The translations under genes were made by a program, and so were the position numbers. From the NCBI GenBank assembly GCA_036401755.1, contig DASWUD010000028.1:1-14750 (forward strand): a stretch of DNA of 14,750 nucleotides. Reading direction: 5' to 3'. The notes beneath the pieces were generated by a model, which worked only from the letters and a program-made list of their open reading frames with translations, did not search any database and had not been told where the DNA came from. This DNA comes from DASWUD01 sp036401755 (lineage in GTDB: Bacteria > Pseudomonadota > Gammaproteobacteria > Thiohalomonadales > Thiohalomonadaceae). Of this stretch, positions 13,348 to 14,750 are shown in pieces (position 1 is the first letter of the stretch; every line of letters starts with the position of its first letter).

Positions 13348-13815
13348 ATGAGCACGACCACCGTAAATGCCGTCGGTCCGATCATGCAGTCGGATTTCAT
13401 TTTGGAGATCACCAAACAGATGCGCGCCGTGGATAGTTACGGCGTGTGGGAAGGCTATACCAACGAGCAACTGCTGGCGCCGCTGGTGCTGACGGCGGAG
13501 CGCAAAAAGGAGATCCCGGTGATTGGCGATCCCGATGAGGAGACCATTGCCCGCGTCAAGTCGTTTTACAACGCCATCGCCAACCTCATCGAGAAAGAGT
13601 GCGGGCTGATGGCAGTTACACTGATCAACCTGTCGCACGAAGGGTTCGGCCGCGTCTTGATTACGGTGGGCAAGCTGGTGGTCGTCGACAGGACCTTGCG
13701 TGACATTCACCGCTTCGGTTTCGACTCGCTCTCGAAAATGAAGGACGAGGCCGACAAGCTGCTCTCGGTTGCACTGAGTCTGGTGGGTGAGCACTCCAAG
13801 GTCGCCGGATTGTAG
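13348..13815 (+). CDS. NifX-associated nitrogen fixation protein (DUF269)
   Basis: This 155-residue protein belongs to the DUF269 / NifX-associated family, nearly always encoded next to nifX in Mo-nitrogenase clusters. Its precise role is not settled. Characteristic segments are FILEITKQMRAVDSYGVWEG, PLVLTAERKKEIPVIGDPDE, FYNAIANLIEKECGLMA and NLSHEGFGRVLITVGKLVVV. The C-terminus ends with the helical KMKDEADKLLSVALSLV. ATG 13348 is preceded by AGGAGAGAG at 13338-13346; an upstream in-frame TTG (13324) is unlikely. No sigma-54 promoter is visible in front of it, so it probably depends on read-through from nifENX across the repeat element, or on an unseen promoter. The next gene begins 26 bases after its stop. 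Confidence 0.95.
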   Translation: MSTTTVNAVGPIMQSDFILEITKQMRAVDSYGVWEGYTNEQLLAPLVLTAERKKEIPVIGDPDEETIARVKSFYNAIANLIEKECGLMAVTLINLSHEGFGRVLITVGKLVVVDRTLRDIHRFGFDSLSKMKDEADKLLSVALSLVGEHSKVAGL

Positions 13816-13841
13816 CAGCATTGAGTCGTTGAGGTCTGGTT

Positions 13842-14069
13842 ATGACTGATGAAGAGATCAAGAACCTGGATAAAGAGGTCAAGCGGTTGAAGCGCATCGC
13901 CTCGGAGTGGGCTTCGCAGTTGCATGACCTGGTGGAAGATCGGCTGCCAGGCAGTTACGCGGAGCTGCCGGCAATGGTGGAGTCGACCTACGCTGCGTGC
14001 AAAAGCTGGGCGGAGGCTAACCACGCCCTGCAGCAGGCACAAAATAGAAAACAGGATGAAGGGGTGTAG
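13842..14069 (+). CDS. CCE_0567-type small helical nif protein
   Basis: This 75-residue protein matches the CCE_0567 / DUF683 group, small helical-hairpin proteins encoded between the DUF269 gene and the nif ferredoxin in many diazotrophs. A cyanobacterial member was crystallised as a metal-binding, Rop-like dimer (recalled). The sequence shows two helices: EEIKNLDKEVKRLKRIASEW...LHDLVED and PAMVESTYAACKSWAEANHAL, joined by RLPGSYAEL, which is typical of the group. Function is unknown; a chaperone-like or metal-handling role in cofactor assembly is inference. The start ATG 13842 follows TTGAGG at 13828-13833. The gene is followed after three bases by the ferredoxin III gene. Confidence 0.92.
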   Translation: MTDEEIKNLDKEVKRLKRIASEWASQLHDLVEDRLPGSYAELPAMVESTYAACKSWAEANHALQQAQNRKQDEGV

Positions 14070-14072
14070 CGA

Positions 14073-14372
14073 GTGAGCGAGATGATTGCTGGGTTAACCC
14101 GGGGCGGCAGTGCCTGGACCCCGGAATTTGTGGTGGCCCTGAAACAAGAGAACTGTATCGGTTGCGGCCGCTGTTACAAGGTCTGCCCACGTCAGGTGCT
14201 CGATCTGGTGGAGCGCGAGGCGGAGGACGATGAGGAGGAGGAAGAGTTTTCCGATGACACGGCCATGGTGATGAGCATCGCCAACGCCATGGATTGCATC
14301 GGTTGCAAGGCCTGCTCGAAGGTTTGTCCGAAAAATTGCTATAGCCATGCCCCGGCCGCATTGCCCGCTTGA
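14073..14372 (+). CDS. fdxB: Ferredoxin III, nif-specific (2[4Fe-4S])
   Basis: This 99-residue nif-specific ferredoxin (ferredoxin III / FdxB type) has two complete cluster motifs, CIGCGRCYKVCP at about residues 29-40 and CIGCKACSKVCP at about 77-88. They are separated by a strongly acidic linker (EREAEDDEEEEEFSDD) of the kind seen in this family. It is expected to donate electrons to nitrogenase or to cofactor assembly. I take GTG 14073, eight bases after AAGGGG and three bases past the previous stop; ATG 14082 is an in-frame alternative. The N-terminal GGSAWTPEFVVALKQENCIG matches the family. It forms a tight unit with the two preceding genes. Confidence 0.95.
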   Translation: MSEMIAGLTRGGSAWTPEFVVALKQENCIGCGRCYKVCPRQVLDLVEREAEDDEEEEEFSDDTAMVMSIANAMDCIGCKACSKVCPKNCYSHAPAALPA

Positions 14373-14438
14373 GAGGTCGTCTTGCGGGACATGACAGGTA
14401 TTACCCCGATGCGTTGCAAAAATCTGTAAGGAGTCGCC

Positions 14439-14750
14439 ATGCCAAGGCCCGAAAAACATCTGTTCATCTGCACCCAGCAGCGCCCCGAGGGTCATCCGCG
14501 GGGGTGTTGTCAGGCCAAGGGGGGCACGGCACTCGCCGAAGAATTTTGGTTTCATCTGCAGGGAAAAAACCTGCTCGGCAAGATCGCCCTGACCACGACG
14601 GGGTGTTTTGGTCCCTGTGGCTTGGGGCCCAATGTGCTGGTCTATCCCGACGGGGTGCTCTACTGCGGTGTGGCCCGTGAAGATGTACAGGAGATCATCG
14701 AACAGCACCTGCTGGACAATAAAGTGGTCGCTCGGTTGCAGGCCCCTGCC
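14439..14750 (+). CDS. [2Fe-2S] ferredoxin, thioredoxin-fold (Shethna I type), partial
   Basis: This gene starts at ATG 14439, five bases after TAAGGAG, and stays open to the window edge (104 codons, C-terminus missing). The sequence MPRPEKHLFICTQQRPEGHP...CC, then TTTGCFGPCGLGPNVLVYPD and YCGVAREDV, is characteristic of thioredoxin-like [2Fe-2S] ferredoxins. The likely ligands are Cys11, Cys24 (or Cys23), Cys56 and Cys60. Members of this family include Azotobacter Shethna protein I, which is encoded close to nif genes. A role in redox supply to, or regulation of, nitrogenase is possible but unproven. The 66-base gap after ferredoxin III holds no clear promoter, so it may belong to the same message. 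Confidence 0.92.
   Translation, partial: MPRPEKHLFICTQQRPEGHPRGCCQAKGGTALAEEFWFHLQGKNLLGKIALTTTGCFGPCGLGPNVLVYPDGVLYCGVAREDVQEIIEQHLLDNKVVARLQAPA

Overview
The window is about 14.7 kb of a molybdenum nitrogenase (nif) locus from a GC-rich proteobacterium. Gene order (nifD-K-T, a ferredoxin, nifY, then nifE-N-X, a DUF269 gene, a CCE_0567-type gene and a nif-specific ferredoxin), the NafY-like N-terminal domain on NifY, an OprI-type lipoprotein and several palindromic repeat families fit a gammaproteobacterium. A sulfur-oxidising or Chromatiales-like lineage is plausible, but I cannot name a genus from sequence alone.

Layout. Positions 1-3958 form the first nif block, all on the + strand: the C-terminal 94 residues of NifD (up to 286), NifK (427-1998), NifT (2050-2259), a 2[4Fe-4S] ferredoxin (2436-2636), a NifY/NafY-type cofactor-binding protein (2640-3347), a small nif-linked protein (3344-3610) and a protein of unknown function (3644-3958). 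Positions about 4042-9600 carry no core nif gene: a hemerythrin (4042-4428), a MAPEG membrane protein (4514-4936), an unknown minus-strand gene (4991-5659), an L,D-transpeptidase (5680-6642) convergent with an OprI/Lpp-like lipoprotein (6674-6982), a frameshifted secreted protein (7194-7677), a repeat-like stretch (about 7756-8061), a decayed tail- or surface-protein remnant (8061-8276), an unknown minus-strand gene (8277-8795), and about 890 bp of repeat-containing non-coding DNA. Positions 9571-14750 form the second nif block. A clear NifA-type upstream site and a sigma-54 promoter lead into nifE (9686-11068), nifN (11065-12432) and nifX (12435-12914). A bounded repeat array (13016-13281) follows, then the DUF269 gene (13348-13815), a CCE_0567-type gene (13842-14069), ferredoxin III (14073-14372) and a thioredoxin-fold [2Fe-2S] ferredoxin that runs off the window end (14439-14750).

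How the genes work together. NifD and NifK form the dinitrogenase heterotetramer. NifE and NifN form the scaffold on which FeMo-cofactor is completed. NifX and NifY/NafY are small carriers that hold cofactor precursors or bind apo-dinitrogenase. The three ferredoxins are candidate electron donors for nitrogenase or cofactor synthesis. The cluster-ligand cysteines of NifK and NifE fall at the same residue numbers as in Azotobacter vinelandii, so both look fully functional. The middle section looks like accumulated, partly decaying DNA that separates two nif transcription units often found together. The hemerythrin may be linked to oxygen handling. The window also holds at least four palindromic or repeat elements, three of them between nif genes.
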